In this document: positions 9,262-18,922 of the stretch, piece by piece
How the letters are laid out: every line of letters begins with the position of its first letter
Numbering within the stretch: position 1 is the first letter of the stretch
Source: Pigoraptor vietnamica
Taxonomy: Eukaryota; Opisthokonta; Filasterea
Length of the DNA: 24,422 nt
NCBI GenBank assembly: GCA_943704525.1
Contig: CALSCQ010003375.1
Coordinates: 1-24,422 of the forward strand
Reading direction: 5' to 3'
The notes under the pieces: generated by a model
The model's database searches: none
What the model saw: the letters and a program-made list of their open reading frames with translations, nothing else
What the model was told of the DNA's origin: nothing
Made by a program: the position numbers and the translations under genes

Positions 9262-11731
9262 TATGTCTATGTGTGCGCGCGTCCCATTGATTGGATGGAG
9301 GACGACACATACTACTCAAGCAGATGCATCTCTTCGCACGCCACCCCTTCCCTCTCCCTCTCTTGTCACAGCCCTGAACCCCACCCCATCCCACAGCGTG
9401 ACCTTCAGCGGCACTACCGGCCTCGTGAAATTCACCGCCGGCGAGCGTCTCGGCCGCTACATCATCGTCAACCGGCCGCCGGGCGCCACGCAGACCGTGT
9501 CGGTCGGAAGCGTCGACGCCGCCAACAACTTTGTCACCGTGCTCGACCCCCTCGCTCATATTGTGTGGGGGGAGGGGTCGTCGACCATTCCGTCGGATGC
9601 CATTTGCACGCCGCCGTGCACTGCGCCAGGAGGGACGTGCGTGAAGTCGGGAACCGCGTCTGTGTGCCGGTGTGCTTCGGGCTGGACGGGGTCGACGTGC
9701 GGCGACCTCCTCTTGACATACGATTCTTCGAGTAAGAACATCACGCCGATTGTCGCGCCTGTCGTCGTCGTGTGCGGGACGCTCATCATCGCCGCGATTG
9801 CGGGCGCCCTGTATGCGTTCCACTACGCGCGGAAGGTCGCCGCCGCGCGTGTGAGCGTTGCGCCGGCGCTCGACCTCGAGTCACCGATGGCGAAGGCGAT
9901 GAAGGTGATTGAGAACATTCGCCAGAACAAGCTCAAGGGGGAAGCGCTCGAAGCCGAGCTGAAGATCGTCGAGGACGCGCTCATCGCGAACAACATGTAC
10001 CAGCCGGAGATGGAGCCCGAGGTCGTCCACCAGAACATTGGACTCGAGACGGTCCAATTTCTCGACAATCTCCTGATGACGCGGCTGATGCCGGAACGCA
10101 AGACGAGCCGAAAGCCACGCCGGCCCTCGGCGTTCAAGGACCAGAGCATGGCCAGCATGAGCCACACGGGGTCGATGGGGGAGCGCGTGCGGTCGGACTC
10201 TACGAACGTGGAGGCGCGCGAGGTCGCGACGGTGCTCGAGTCTCTTGCGCGGTGGGACTTTAACATCTTCTCGCTCGAGGCGCTCACGATGGGTCACCCG
10301 CTGTGCGCGCTGACGTTCGAGGTGATGTGGAAGCTCGGCCTGTTCGAGGCGTTCCCGATCGACCAAGCGCAGCTCAAGCGCTTCCTCCTCGCGATGGAGA
10401 GCGGCTACATGAACCACAACGCCGTGTACCACACGTCGACGCATGCCGCGGACGTGCTCCACGCCATGTTTGTGTTTCTGCAGAACGGGCAGTTCCGCAA
10501 CCTCTTCTCTCCGAGAGAGATGCTCGCCGCGTGCCTCGCGTGCGTCGCGCACGACCTCGACCACCCGGGCGTCACGAACAGCTTCATGATTGCGACGGGC
10601 CACGAACTCGCGCTGCTATACAACGACACGGCCGTCCTCGAGAACCACCACAGCGCGACGTTCTTCAAGCTCCTCCAGGACCCCGACACGAACATTCTCC
10701 GCACGCTCGACCCCGTCGACTTTCGCCACGTGCGCAAGCTCATCTGCCAGCTCATTCTGTCGACGGACGTCGCGCAGCACTTTGAGCACCTCGCGAAGTT
10801 CAAGACGCGGACGAGCTCGGGGCTGCTGCAGATGGACAACGACGGCGACCGCTCCCTCCTGCTGATCATGGCCATCAAGTGCGCGGACGTGAGCAACCCC
10901 ACGCGGCCGAAGCACTTGTACGATGGGTGGACGGCGCGAATCATGGAGGAGTTTTACCGGCAGGTGCGTGCCGTTGCACTGTGGTGTTTGTTGTGTGCGT
11001 GCCGTTTTGGTGTTTGATGTGTGTGCGGCCGTTGTGTAGTGCGTGTGTGCGGCGTGTGTGTGCTATGCGCGTGCGCGCCGGCCAGCTGTATTGCGCAGTG
11101 AATTCGTGGCATGCGCGCGTTTCTTGCAAATCCTGCGTGCTTTCAGACGTCACTTTACGCCCTTCCTTCTACTCACGCCACTCTTGTCTCCGCACACCAC
11201 AGGGCGACCGCGAGCGCGAGATGGGGATGCCCGTGTCGATGTTCATGGACCGCCTCAACCCGTGCGTCGCCAAGTGCCAGAACGGCTTCATTGAAGTCAT
11301 CGTGTCGCCCCTCTTCAAGGCCTTCACCGAATTTGTCGGTTTTGAGGGTGCGTGTTGGGCATCCGCCGTATGTGCGTGCGCACGGGACGTGTCTGCGAGG
11401 GCGCCTGCCTGCGCGCCGGCTTGTTTCTGTAAGCGGCAGTCATCAATGCGCTGCGTACATGGGTCGCACGTTTGTCTTGCTGTCTACACTCATCTTCGTC
11501 TCTGTTCCCTTTTTTTTTGGCATCCTTTCTCTGCTTCTCAACTTTCCCACCGTCTTCGCCTGGCTCCTTTTTCTCCCACCCGCAGAGCCGTTCGTCAATG
11601 TGACGCGCAACCACCGCTACTGGAAGAGGCAGCTCGACGGTAGCATCGGTGCAGACGCCGCGCTCGATGTCCCGTCGACGCAGGGCTCGCTTCGACAGGG
11701 GCGAGCCACGAGCGTGTCGTCGATGGTCTGA
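7609..11731 (+). CDS. Receptor-type cyclic nucleotide phosphodiesterase (PBP/ANF-like ectodomain + EGF-like + TM + PDE)
   Basis: Exons 7609-8524, 8795-9068, 9397-10963, 11203-11347 and 11586-11731 join in phase to exactly 1015 codons plus TGA. The start ACCATGG at 7609 is a strong initiation context; an in-frame ATG at 7555 is weaker. Residues 36-53 are hydrophobic (signal peptide or anchor). About 55-450 resembles a type I periplasmic-binding/ANF-receptor ligand domain ([36 protein letters not shown]). An EGF-like module spans C467-C498 with six cysteines ending [11 protein letters not shown] membrane span lies at about 512-537. The class I PDE domain (about 685-970) has H742 and H746, [12 protein letters not shown] (782-793) with metal ligands H782/D783, D894 in KCADVSNP, and Q945/F948 for purine binding. 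It would hydrolyse cAMP and/or cGMP at the inner membrane face under control of an outside ligand. Which nucleotide and which ligand cannot be read from sequence. Confidence 0.93.
8669..8792. repeat. (CA)n microsatellite in PDE intron 1
   Basis: A long CA tract, pure over 8706-8745, with CG-rich interruptions, runs to the 3' splice site CAACAG at 8794. No pyrimidine tract separates it from the exon. Confidence 0.95.
9111..9261. repeat. (GT)n microsatellite in PDE intron 2
   Basis: GT repeats with two GCGCGTACGCCCTGTG interruptions, suggesting local duplication. The tract lies soon after the donor at 9069. Confidence 0.93.
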
Positions 11732-11882
11732 GTGGGCGGTGTGTCCGCGGAACACGCCACGAGCGCGTCATCGATGGTCTGAGTGGGCGGTGTGTCCGCG
11801 GAACACGCCACGGGCGCGTCGTCGATGGTCTGAGTGGGCGGTGTGTCCGTGTCGCACATGCGCGTCGTGGATGGTCTGAGTG
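11705..11882. repeat. 51-bp minisatellite spanning the PDE stop codon, about 3.5 copies
   Basis: Units begin at 11705, 11756 and 11807 (period 51), followed by a shortened unit whose ATGGTCTGA lies at 11871. The first unit contains the last codons and TGA of the PDE gene, so SSMV-stop or a close variant is repeated in frame in the next units downstream of the true stop. Confidence 0.95.
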
Positions 11883-12655
11883 TGTCACGTGGCTGTCACG
11901 GGCGGTTTTACTCGACACATGCGTTTGTCTGAAGCGGCTGAGATGGACGTGGGAGTCAAGTCTTTTGTGCTTTGCGCCTAGTTCCGCTTGTCGTTGCGTT
12001 ATTTCTCCGTTTGCGTATTTTGTCGTTACGTTTTGCGTTCCCTGCGTTGCCTGCGCCTCTGCGTCTAAGTGCGTTTTGCGAACATAAAATATCGGCCACC
12101 GAAAGGTATATGAACAAGAGTGCTGGGCCACTTCAACTGGCCTTACCCCCCCGGCACAGCACAAACAAAACCTGCCAGTGCCGTTGAGTAAAAAGTTACG
12201 CGCCGAGTTTTCATTGCGTTTGTTTGGCGCAACCGGCATCTCGACGCAATAAAAAAAAGAATAGTTAATTTACTGTATATAAGCGAGGGATAGCGGACGA
12301 TGAATGGACGGCAAACCGAAACAGTTGACGGCCGCGTGGGCCGGACTGTAACGCTAACGCCGCCCGGCCGCCGTTACAGTTGAGTAACCGGGCCAGAGCC
12401 GTCGACGACTCACAGCCAACAATCCGGCCGATAATAGCACCGGATGTCCCGCGTCGCAAACAAAAATTCTCGTGACCCGCGCGCACGTCGCGTACAGTTA
12501 GTGACTGAGTGTGCGGTCACGTTGTGCTTGTTGACTGACACGACGAGTCGCGCGAAGGCAGAGCCGAGATCTAAACCCTTGAGCCGGATCTCAGTGACAA
12601 TCGAATGTGAACGGTCTATCGACGGCCGACAGTTCCGCAGATCTACTGACGACCG
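11883..12655. other. Convergent spacer between PDE and glycosyltransferase genes
   Basis: No coding region is supported. It must hold both 3' ends. A possible plus-strand poly(A) signal AATAAA lies at 12248-12253. A TATA-like ATATAAGCGAG is at 12277-12287. An inverted repeat CTGTAACG...CGTTACAG (12346-12353 and 12372-12379, 18-nt loop) could form a hairpin. Confidence 0.55.
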
Positions 12656-14905
12656 CTAGAACGGGTTGTAATTGACCGACTTGTCGTTGCCGAAGTTCTG
12701 GCGAATGCGGCGCCGGTAGATTGTGCGGTACTGCGGCGTGGGCGGGCGCGGGGGCGTCTCACCGACAGCGACGACGTCGCGAATGACCTCAAAGTGAGGG
12801 CGGACGGCGACGCGCTTCTCGAGGTACGCGCCAATTTCGAACGCGCCCTCGGCAAAAAACTGCCGCAGAGACTGCGCCACGTACCTCTCCGCCCACTCTT
12901 CGTCGCCGCCAAATTGCGCTTCCTCGTCAAACAGGCCCACGTCCCGCAGAACCGATCGCCGCCCGACAACCGTTCCGAGATCCACCCTCGACCCGCTCGC
13001 GCCGCAGCACAAGCGGTCGCGAGCGTCGCCCTTTCCGGCCCCGGCATGGGGGAACACGGCACGTATCGTGGCATCGAACACGGCGGTTCCGTTCGCGGCC
13101 TGCGCGGCGGCCGCACCCGAGTGCCCCGGCGGCAGGCGCAGCGAGTACGCAAATGTGACGTCCGCCCTGTTGTCCACGATCGGCTGGAGCTGCAGCTCGA
13201 TCCTATCCGGCGACGCAATGTCTCCCACCGTGTGCAGGGCCCACACGTCCCCGTCGCATTGCCGCAGTGCCTCGTTGCGTGCCGCATAGGGACCGTGGCC
13301 GGCTTCGTTGTGGACGACCTTCACGCGCGAGTCGCCGACACTCATCGCAAGAGTGGAGGCGGCCGAAGTGTCCGTCACCACCACGATTTCGAAATTCGCG
13401 TACGTCTGTGCAACCAGCGAGCGAAGCGTCGACAAGAGCGCCGGCGCGTGAGTGGCTTTGGTCGCGTGCAGGACGACGCACACCTTCGGAAGGGGCTCGG
13501 GGGTGCTCGACGCGTCGACGTAGTCCTCGAGCGTCCAGCGGAACTGGTTCGCGATGGCCGTCACATTGCGCGGCCCGCGAATGAGGCTCTGAGAGACGTC
13601 GGCGATAACGAGATTGGGAAAAAAGACGAACGAGGCGAGGTGGTGTGCCACGAGCACCGCGCGCAGCGCACCGGAATCGAACGTGTGGACCTCCTTGCTG
13701 ATCTCGAACGCGATCAGCTCAAACACCGAAGCGTCAATGCCCACGGCGAACGAGCCGTCGGTTACGAGCGGGTGGTAAAAGTCGCGCGACTCGTCCGTCC
13801 ACGTGAGCGACCGGACACCCCAGTTGTACTGGCTCGCGCCGAGGTAGAGGAGCTTCCAATCGCCGCGGATCGCGCGCACCTTGCGGTCAAACTCGGACGC
13901 GAACTGGGCGTGAAAGCGCACGTCGTCGTCGAGGAGGAGGATGCGCCGGTAGTTCCGCGCGCGCGCCGTCCCTATCACCTTCTCGCACGTTTTTAGGTAC
14001 GCAAACGCCCCTTCGCTCTTCAGCAACTTGTTCCCCCCGCGCCGTCGCTCGTACGGTCCGATCGGGCGCGACATGTAGCTCCTGTACTGCGCCTTGAGTT
14101 CCCCGGGCGTGAGGGCGGGATAGCGCTCGGCGACGATCCCCGCAGAACGCAGCGACGCGCGCATGGTGTCGCGTCTTCCGGTCTCGGCATTGACGTTGAC
14201 GTAGAACACGCGGTCAAAGTATTCGTTGACGGTGATGACGCCGTCTCCGTCCCGGTCGTACTGTGCCACGAAGGGGTCCGCGGGCGCACGATCCCTCGCG
14301 AACACAGGCGGTTCGTTCGCACCCCCAGCGCTGTGTGCTCCGTCGGCGTCCCCACTCTCCTCCTCTGGTGGGTCTCCCGCTTGAGAGAGCGTCGGATCGT
14401 CCGCTGTGGCATCGCCAAATGCGGTACCGTCCCGCCGCTCGATCGGGCCACGACCTCCGGGTCCGAGCCTTATTCGGTCCTGGTACGTCCGCATCCTTCC
14501 CCATGTGGCCACGTTCAGGCAGCACATGCCCAAAATGACAATGAGCAGCACATTGCCGCGTCCAAACGAGCGCGCCGAGCGACAGCGGCGAGCGGCCGCA
14601 CTCATCAGCGTCCCAAAAGCGCGTTCCACGTGTGAGAAGGCCATCGCCGCCGATTGCGCCCTCTGTTGCTGCGCATTGAGGCTGCTTGTCGGCACTGCAT
14701 CGGAACGAACGCCGCAAGGCGACGGCAGGCGCAACGGCGTGGTCGCGGACTGCGGGGCATTCGAGGACGCCACGGGTACTTGCACCGTAACCGACGACCC
14801 CGGCGGTGCATCGGCAGCGCCCGCGGTGTTCGAGGCAACTGCGACACCGGCGGCGGACGAAGAGGCAGCCGCCGCCGAGCGACTTGTGGGTAAGTCCGAC
14901 ATCAT
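12656..14905 (-). CDS. Golgi-type bifunctional glycosyltransferase: TM + EF-hand + GT25-like + GT2-like
   Basis: A single open frame of 749 residues starts at MMSDLP (14905) and stops at 12656-12658. The Ala/Ser/Pro-rich N-terminus contains one hydrophobic segment at about 118-134 (GNVLLIVILGMCCLNVATW), giving a type II membrane topology typical of Golgi transferases. A canonical EF-hand loop D217-D219-D221-T225-E228 (DRDGDGVITVNE) runs directly into a GT25/LPS-type domain: DRVFYVNVNAETGRRDTM (231-248), SEGAFAYLKTC, and LLLDDDVRF (323-331), whose acidic triad should bind metal and nucleotide sugar. From about 473 a second GT-A domain of GT2 type begins (PKVCVVLHATKATHAPALL; SLVAQTYANFEIVVV), ending with FGGDEEWAERYV (665-676), where the acidic pair could act as base. 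The usual GT2 DxD is replaced by HTVGD (558-562). Sugar donors and acceptors are unknown; GT25 members include collagen galactosyltransferases. The lack of introns is unusual beside its neighbours. Confidence 0.85.
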   Translation of the reverse strand: MMSDLPTSRSAAAASSSAAGVAVASNTAGAADAPPGSSVTVQVPVASSNAPQSATTPLRLPSPCGVRSDAVPTSSLNAQQQRAQSAAMAFSHVERAFGTLMSAAARRCRSARSFGRGNVLLIVILGMCCLNVATWGRMRTYQDRIRLGPGGRGPIERRDGTAFGDATADDPTLSQAGDPPEEESGDADGAHSAGGANEPPVFARDRAPADPFVAQYDRDGDGVITVNEYFDRVFYVNVNAETGRRDTMRASLRSAGIVAERYPALTPGELKAQYRSYMSRPIGPYERRRGGNKLLKSEGAFAYLKTCEKVIGTARARNYRRILLLDDDVRFHAQFASEFDRKVRAIRGDWKLLYLGASQYNWGVRSLTWTDESRDFYHPLVTDGSFAVGIDASVFELIAFEISKEVHTFDSGALRAVLVAHHLASFVFFPNLVIADVSQSLIRGPRNVTAIANQFRWTLEDYVDASSTPEPLPKVCVVLHATKATHAPALLSTLRSLVAQTYANFEIVVVTDTSAASTLAMSVGDSRVKVVHNEAGHGPYAARNEALRQCDGDVWALHTVGDIASPDRIELQLQPIVDNRADVTFAYSLRLPPGHSGAAAAQAANGTAVFDATIRAVFPHAGAGKGDARDRLCCGASGSRVDLGTVVGRRSVLRDVGLFDEEAQFGGDEEWAERYVAQSLRQFFAEGAFEIGAYLEKRVAVRPHFEVIRDVVAVGETPPRPPTPQYRTIYRRRIRQNFGNDKSVNYNPF

Positions 14906-15589
14906 CGTGCCAGGTCGATTCCCTCGACGGCAACGGCCGAAGCGGCCTCAGTGAACACCAATGCGGGCTGCCGTCCCGCGCACAATTTCAATACCCCGCA
15001 GTCGAATTGGCGGTCGCTTACGCCATCAAACCCAAATAGAGCGCGGAATAACGATGAGGAAGCGCGGAATAGCGCGGGGCCGAGCGGAAAGGAAGACGAC
15101 CCAATTTGAATTCAAAAGCCGGCGTGAGAGCCGCCCGGCCCGGCAATTAATCTTACGGTGATGATGTGTCTGGATGCGAAGGCTTAGCGCGCGCGAGAGA
15201 GAAAGAGAGTTACACGCACATGCACATACGCACGCATGCACAACACCGGCCCTCAAACGCGCGCGAGTGGCGTATGCTGTCCTACGCGGTAAAATTTTCT
15301 CGAAATTTTGACATGGTTTTGACAGTGCTTGACAGAACCCCGGATGTAGGGTCCAGATGCGGTCTGGCAACAATAGTCCGGACACTATTGGGCCAAATTC
15401 GGCCGTGGAAAAGATCCGGTCGGATGGCAAGTACCGGCGGAACTGCCCCGGCTTCAGTTTCGATAGGACCGGGACCGAGATCGGATTAATGCCGGGCGTG
15501 GCAATTGATTGAACACATACACGCCGCAACTATCCGGCGAGCGCCGCGGCCCCTCAGACCACCGGCAGGCGCCATGGGTGCCGGTGGTT
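14906..15589. other. Spacer upstream of the glycosyltransferase gene
   Basis: No gene is supported. On the minus strand this is the promoter/leader of the glycosyltransferase and the downstream flank of the sterol reductase. It holds a short inverted repeat CAATAGT-CCGGAC-ACTATTG (15371-15390) and a near-duplicate AGCGCGGAATA at about 15040 and 15061. A minus-strand frame over 15026-15529 has no recognisable domain and lacks the window's codon bias. Confidence 0.5.
15371..15390. repeat. Short inverted repeat
   Basis: Seven-base arms CAATAGT and ACTATTG flank a 6-base centre CCGGAC. It could be a dimeric protein site or a small hairpin. It lies about 470 bp upstream of the glycosyltransferase start and about 200 bp past the sterol reductase stop. 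Confidence 0.6.
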
Positions 15590-18500
15590 TCAATAGATGA
15601 AGGGGATGATGCGGCTGGGCACCGCGGCGGTGTACTCGGCCCACACCTTCTCGCCATACTGCTTGCGGCAAAGTGCGCCGTCCGAAATCTATCAAAGAAT
15701 AAGGTCAGAGACTGAAGGCTCATGATGTGAAAGTCGCCAAAACGACAACCATGAGAAGGGATAGTGGCAATGAAGGGTGCAGAGGCGAACAACAGGCAAG
15801 CAGAAGGAAAACAAGCCGAGCCGAATGTCGCTCATGATGCGGCCCAGACACGCGCAGAGATCTATTCGCACCTCGCGGGGGATGAGAAGAGCGGCCATGT
15901 AGACGGGATACAACCACGGCCACGGCTGGCCGAAGCCGCACGGGAGGGTGAGTGCGACGGCAGCGAGAATCTCCCCAAAGTAATTGAAGTGCCTGTTCGA
16001 TGCGAGGCGAAGGAAGAGCCGAACGTGCATTAGCCACAGATGCCATGCTGGAGTGGCGTACATGGGCAAAAAAAAAGCGCTTGCGTGTACGAACTCGAAC
16101 TGACGTACGTGAGTGTGCGCACGCGTGCGTGTGCGCGAGTGCCGGTGGGCGTGTGCGTGTGCGGTGCGGGTGTTCGCGCGAGACACAAGGATTTATGGTG
16201 CTTGTGAACGCGGATTACGCGTACAAACAGCAAGACTTCTCTCCCGGTCAGCAATGCGCCCATGCGTAACACACGCTGCACTCTGTTTGTCTCCCACCTT
16301 GCCGCGCCCCAGAAACCGGAGCAGAGAAGGCGGCCGTTGGCCACCGTTTTTGGCTTAAAAATGCCGAGATATGCGGCCTTGGGATCGACTTTGAAGAGGT
16401 ATTTCTGCACAGTAAAAGAGGGGTGCGCATGTAGGCGAGAGTGCGTGTGAGTGAGTGAGTGTTACGTTTGTGTGTTTCTTTGTGTGCGCACCAACACACC
16501 CACACCCACCTACACACACCCCACCCACCCACACACATACACGCACAGGGGAGCACGCTGATCCGCAATAAGCAAAGCACGCAATAGGACACAGCTGCTG
16601 ACCTGGTTGTTCGCGCCACGGAAAATGCAGTAGGCGACTGCGTAGAGGGCGACACACGCGACAGCAAGGTGCGGGTTCGCGTCCAAATACCTGCAAAAGT
16701 TCAAGGGGGAGGCTTCTGAGTATTGTACTTATGGCGCAGTTGTCGTGGGAGAGTGGTGTCGTGTGAATTTCTAGCGTGACAGCACAGCAAGTCGATTGTG
16801 CGTGTGTGAGTGTGCGAGCGTCAATGTATGAGGGTATGTGACTGTGGTGTGTGTGCGTGTTGTGTGTGTGTGTGTGTGTGCGTGTGTGTGTGTGTGTGTG
16901 TGAGTGTGTGTGAGTGTTAGTGAGTAAGTGTGTGCGTGCGTGTGTGTGAGTGTACGTGTATGTGCATGCGTATGGGCATACGTGCGTACAGGCAAGTGAG
17001 TAAAAGCGCAGTTCCATTACGAAGCCGCGACACCCACTTGACGTTGTCCGCGGACGGATCAAGCGTGAACCACGCGTGCATCGAGTAAACAAACGGGTAG
17101 AAGACCATCTGTCCCCACACAAGCTTCCAGCCGAGATGCTCCGCCTTCACGTCGTATGTGTACAACTGCACGCGTTCGTTGAAGAGGTAATCGAGGACGA
17201 ACCACGTGTTGCACGCCACGTGCGCGGCCATCGCGGCTGAGACACCGAGGAAAGGAGAGGGAGAGACGCCCTCCATGCCAGCGCTGCAAGAACGGCAAGA
17301 GCATTTGAATTAAGAAAAAAAAGACGACACTTGAAAAAACGTATGTGTGTGTATATCTTGTGTTTGCGATTGTGTGCATGTGTGTGCGTGTGTTTGCGAT
17401 TGTGTGCATGTGTGTGCGTGTGTGTGCGTGTGTGTGTGTGTGTGTGTGGATGGAAGTCGGATTAGTGTAAATTATAAACGTGTGTCCATCGACTCCACGC
17501 TTTAGGTGTTCGCCATGAGGCGTGTGCTGTGCGTGTGATGTGACACATATGCGCACACAAGTGTACGGATAATCTTCTGCCGCGGGTGAGCCTTACGTGT
17601 GCGCGTACACAAGGTGCACAAAGGACGTACGCACGCACCGCCTGTCCCTGTGTTCGTACGCTAGCGAGAGAACGACGAGAAGCAGCAGCACACAGCCGGC
17701 CTTCGGGAAGAACATCTTGAGGTCAAAGTGGCGCCCAAAGCGCGGGTTGAGCTCGCACCCCTCGACGTAATCAAGCGCGGCGTTTCCGTTGTGCGCGCTC
17801 TCGCCCTTCATGCGGCCCTTTCGCAAATTGGGAGGACATGTCGGATTAGAGGGATAAATACATGAGGCGCACACAGACACTGACGCCAAACATTGCAAGC
17901 ACACACAAGCAGCACACACAAGCACTACCACAAGCGCACCCTACTCGCACGGGATGGATAGGCGCCCACGGACAGACGACAGCTCGTTCACTGCATGCAC
18001 ACGTGCACAAAACAATTGCGCACACGCTCCGAAGAAGGGAACGGCAGCCACACAGTCACAGCACACCTTGACGAGAAGGACGGCGGCGAAGGCGAACCCG
18101 AGCACATTGCTAACGATAACAATGCTCCTGAACTCCTCGTAAATCAGATTGCCGGGCAGCACACCCGCGGCCACGAGGGCGGCCCAGGCGAGTAACACGG
18201 CGACGCCCACGCGGAAGCCGTTGAGTTTGTACTGCAGCGTTTTGCCCTGCGAATAAAGCGAAGCGATGGGATGAGGGTTGTGGACAGTGGAGATGATGAG
18301 ATGCAAGAGGAACGGGCGCGTTTTTTTACGGTTCACTGGACACTCACGCGCACATAACACGCGCCCATGGCACTTGCATGGGCCACACAACACTTGCATA
18401 ACACACAGGCAACATACACGCGCGCACAACACGCGCCCATGGCACTTGCATGGGCACACACACAGAACTTATAACACACAGACAACACACACGCGCGCAC

Positions 18501-18796
18501 AACACGCGCCCATGGCACTTGCATGGGCACACACAGCACTTGCATAACACACAGATATGACACCTGCACACACACGCTTCACCAGCACACCCTCACAGCC
18601 CATACCACACACACACGGCCGCACGCACAGCCCACAACACACATGCACGCACCTTCGAGTCCTTGAAGTAGCCCTGAACAATCTGTCCCGGCATCAGCAC
18701 CACGCCGAGTGCGAACGCGGCGTAATACGCGATGACAAACGCCGCACCCGTCGCAGTGGGGCGCAGCAGTGCCCAATCAAAGTCGGCGAGGGCCAT
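15590..18796 (-). CDS. Sterol reductase, ERG4/ERG24 family (probably delta-14)
   Basis: Eight minus-strand exons (18796-18653, 18246-18067, 17817-17639, 17283-17038, 16690-16603, 16404-16298, 15992-15872, 15688-15590) join in phase to 387 residues, within the family range. The enzyme is an ER multi-pass NADPH-dependent reductase of a sterol double bond. Hydrophobic segments lie at about 14-34, 61-78, 85-107, 148-162, 182-202, 222-240 and 257-273. Family marks are GCELNPRFGRHFDLK (128-142), IFRGANNQK (272-280), LLCSGFWGAARHFNYFGE (305-322) and the C-terminal EYTAAVPSRIIPFIY. The FRGANNQK and HFNYFGE forms look closer to delta-14 (TM7SF2/FACKEL) or delta-7 than to the C24(28) enzyme; this is by eye. 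The usual HR..RDE..C before the C-terminal K-Y-G is changed to PREISDGALCRKQYG. Exon 3 has two in-frame donors (GTGCGT after 17639, GTAAGG after 17597); the first matches homologues better. The start at 18796 is the first Met of the frame. Confidence 0.9.
16803..16975. repeat. GT-rich microsatellite in sterol reductase intron 4
   Basis: Long imperfect GT tract with GTGAGTG and GTGCGT interruptions, in the intron between exons 17283-17038 and 16690-16603; CA-rich on the transcribed strand. Confidence 0.92.
17341..17448. repeat. GT microsatellite with a 30-bp tandem unit in sterol reductase intron 3
   Basis: Two exact 30-bp units containing TTTGCGATTGTGTGCATG lie at 17361-17390 and 17391-17420, followed by purer GT to 17448. 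Copy 2 of the 45-bp intron sequence begins 8 bp later. Confidence 0.92.
17456..17500 (-). repeat. Copy 2 of the 45-bp interspersed intron sequence
   Basis: It lies in intron 3 of the sterol reductase gene, in the same orientation relative to transcription as copy 1 (1431-1475), matching at 38 of 45 positions. On the transcribed strand it ends in CTAAT, a branch-point-like pentamer, then passes into CA repeats. Confidence 0.8.
18347..18578. repeat. 72-73-bp minisatellite in sterol reductase intron 1, about 3 copies
   Basis: GCGCCCATGGCACTTGCATG recurs at 18361, 18433 and about 18506, separated by CA-rich filler. Each unit holds an inverted repeat GCCCATG-GCACTTG-CATGGGC that can fold into a 7-bp hairpin. 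Confidence 0.93.
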
Positions 18797-18922
18797 CTTC
18801 TTGTGTGACAAGAGCCACAAGCGCACGCAAACTGAACGAAGTATTATCGAGAGATGAGTAGTTTTTGGTGCTGAGTGGGTCAGTGTGTTGGCGCGCATGT
18901 GCGCCAATGTTACCCACTGCCA

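Noticed and set aside
9059-9823. Minus-strand open frame with long His-Thr repeats
   Set aside because: It translates the (GT)n tract of PDE intron 2 and the antisense of PDE exon 3.
12794-13996. Plus-strand open frame, 400 codons, opposite the glycosyltransferase
   Set aside because: Arg/His-rich antisense shadow of a strongly coding minus-strand frame.
15026-15529. Minus-strand open frame of 167 codons in the spacer
   Set aside because: No recognisable domain, codon use unlike real genes here, and part of it translates alternating repeat sequence.
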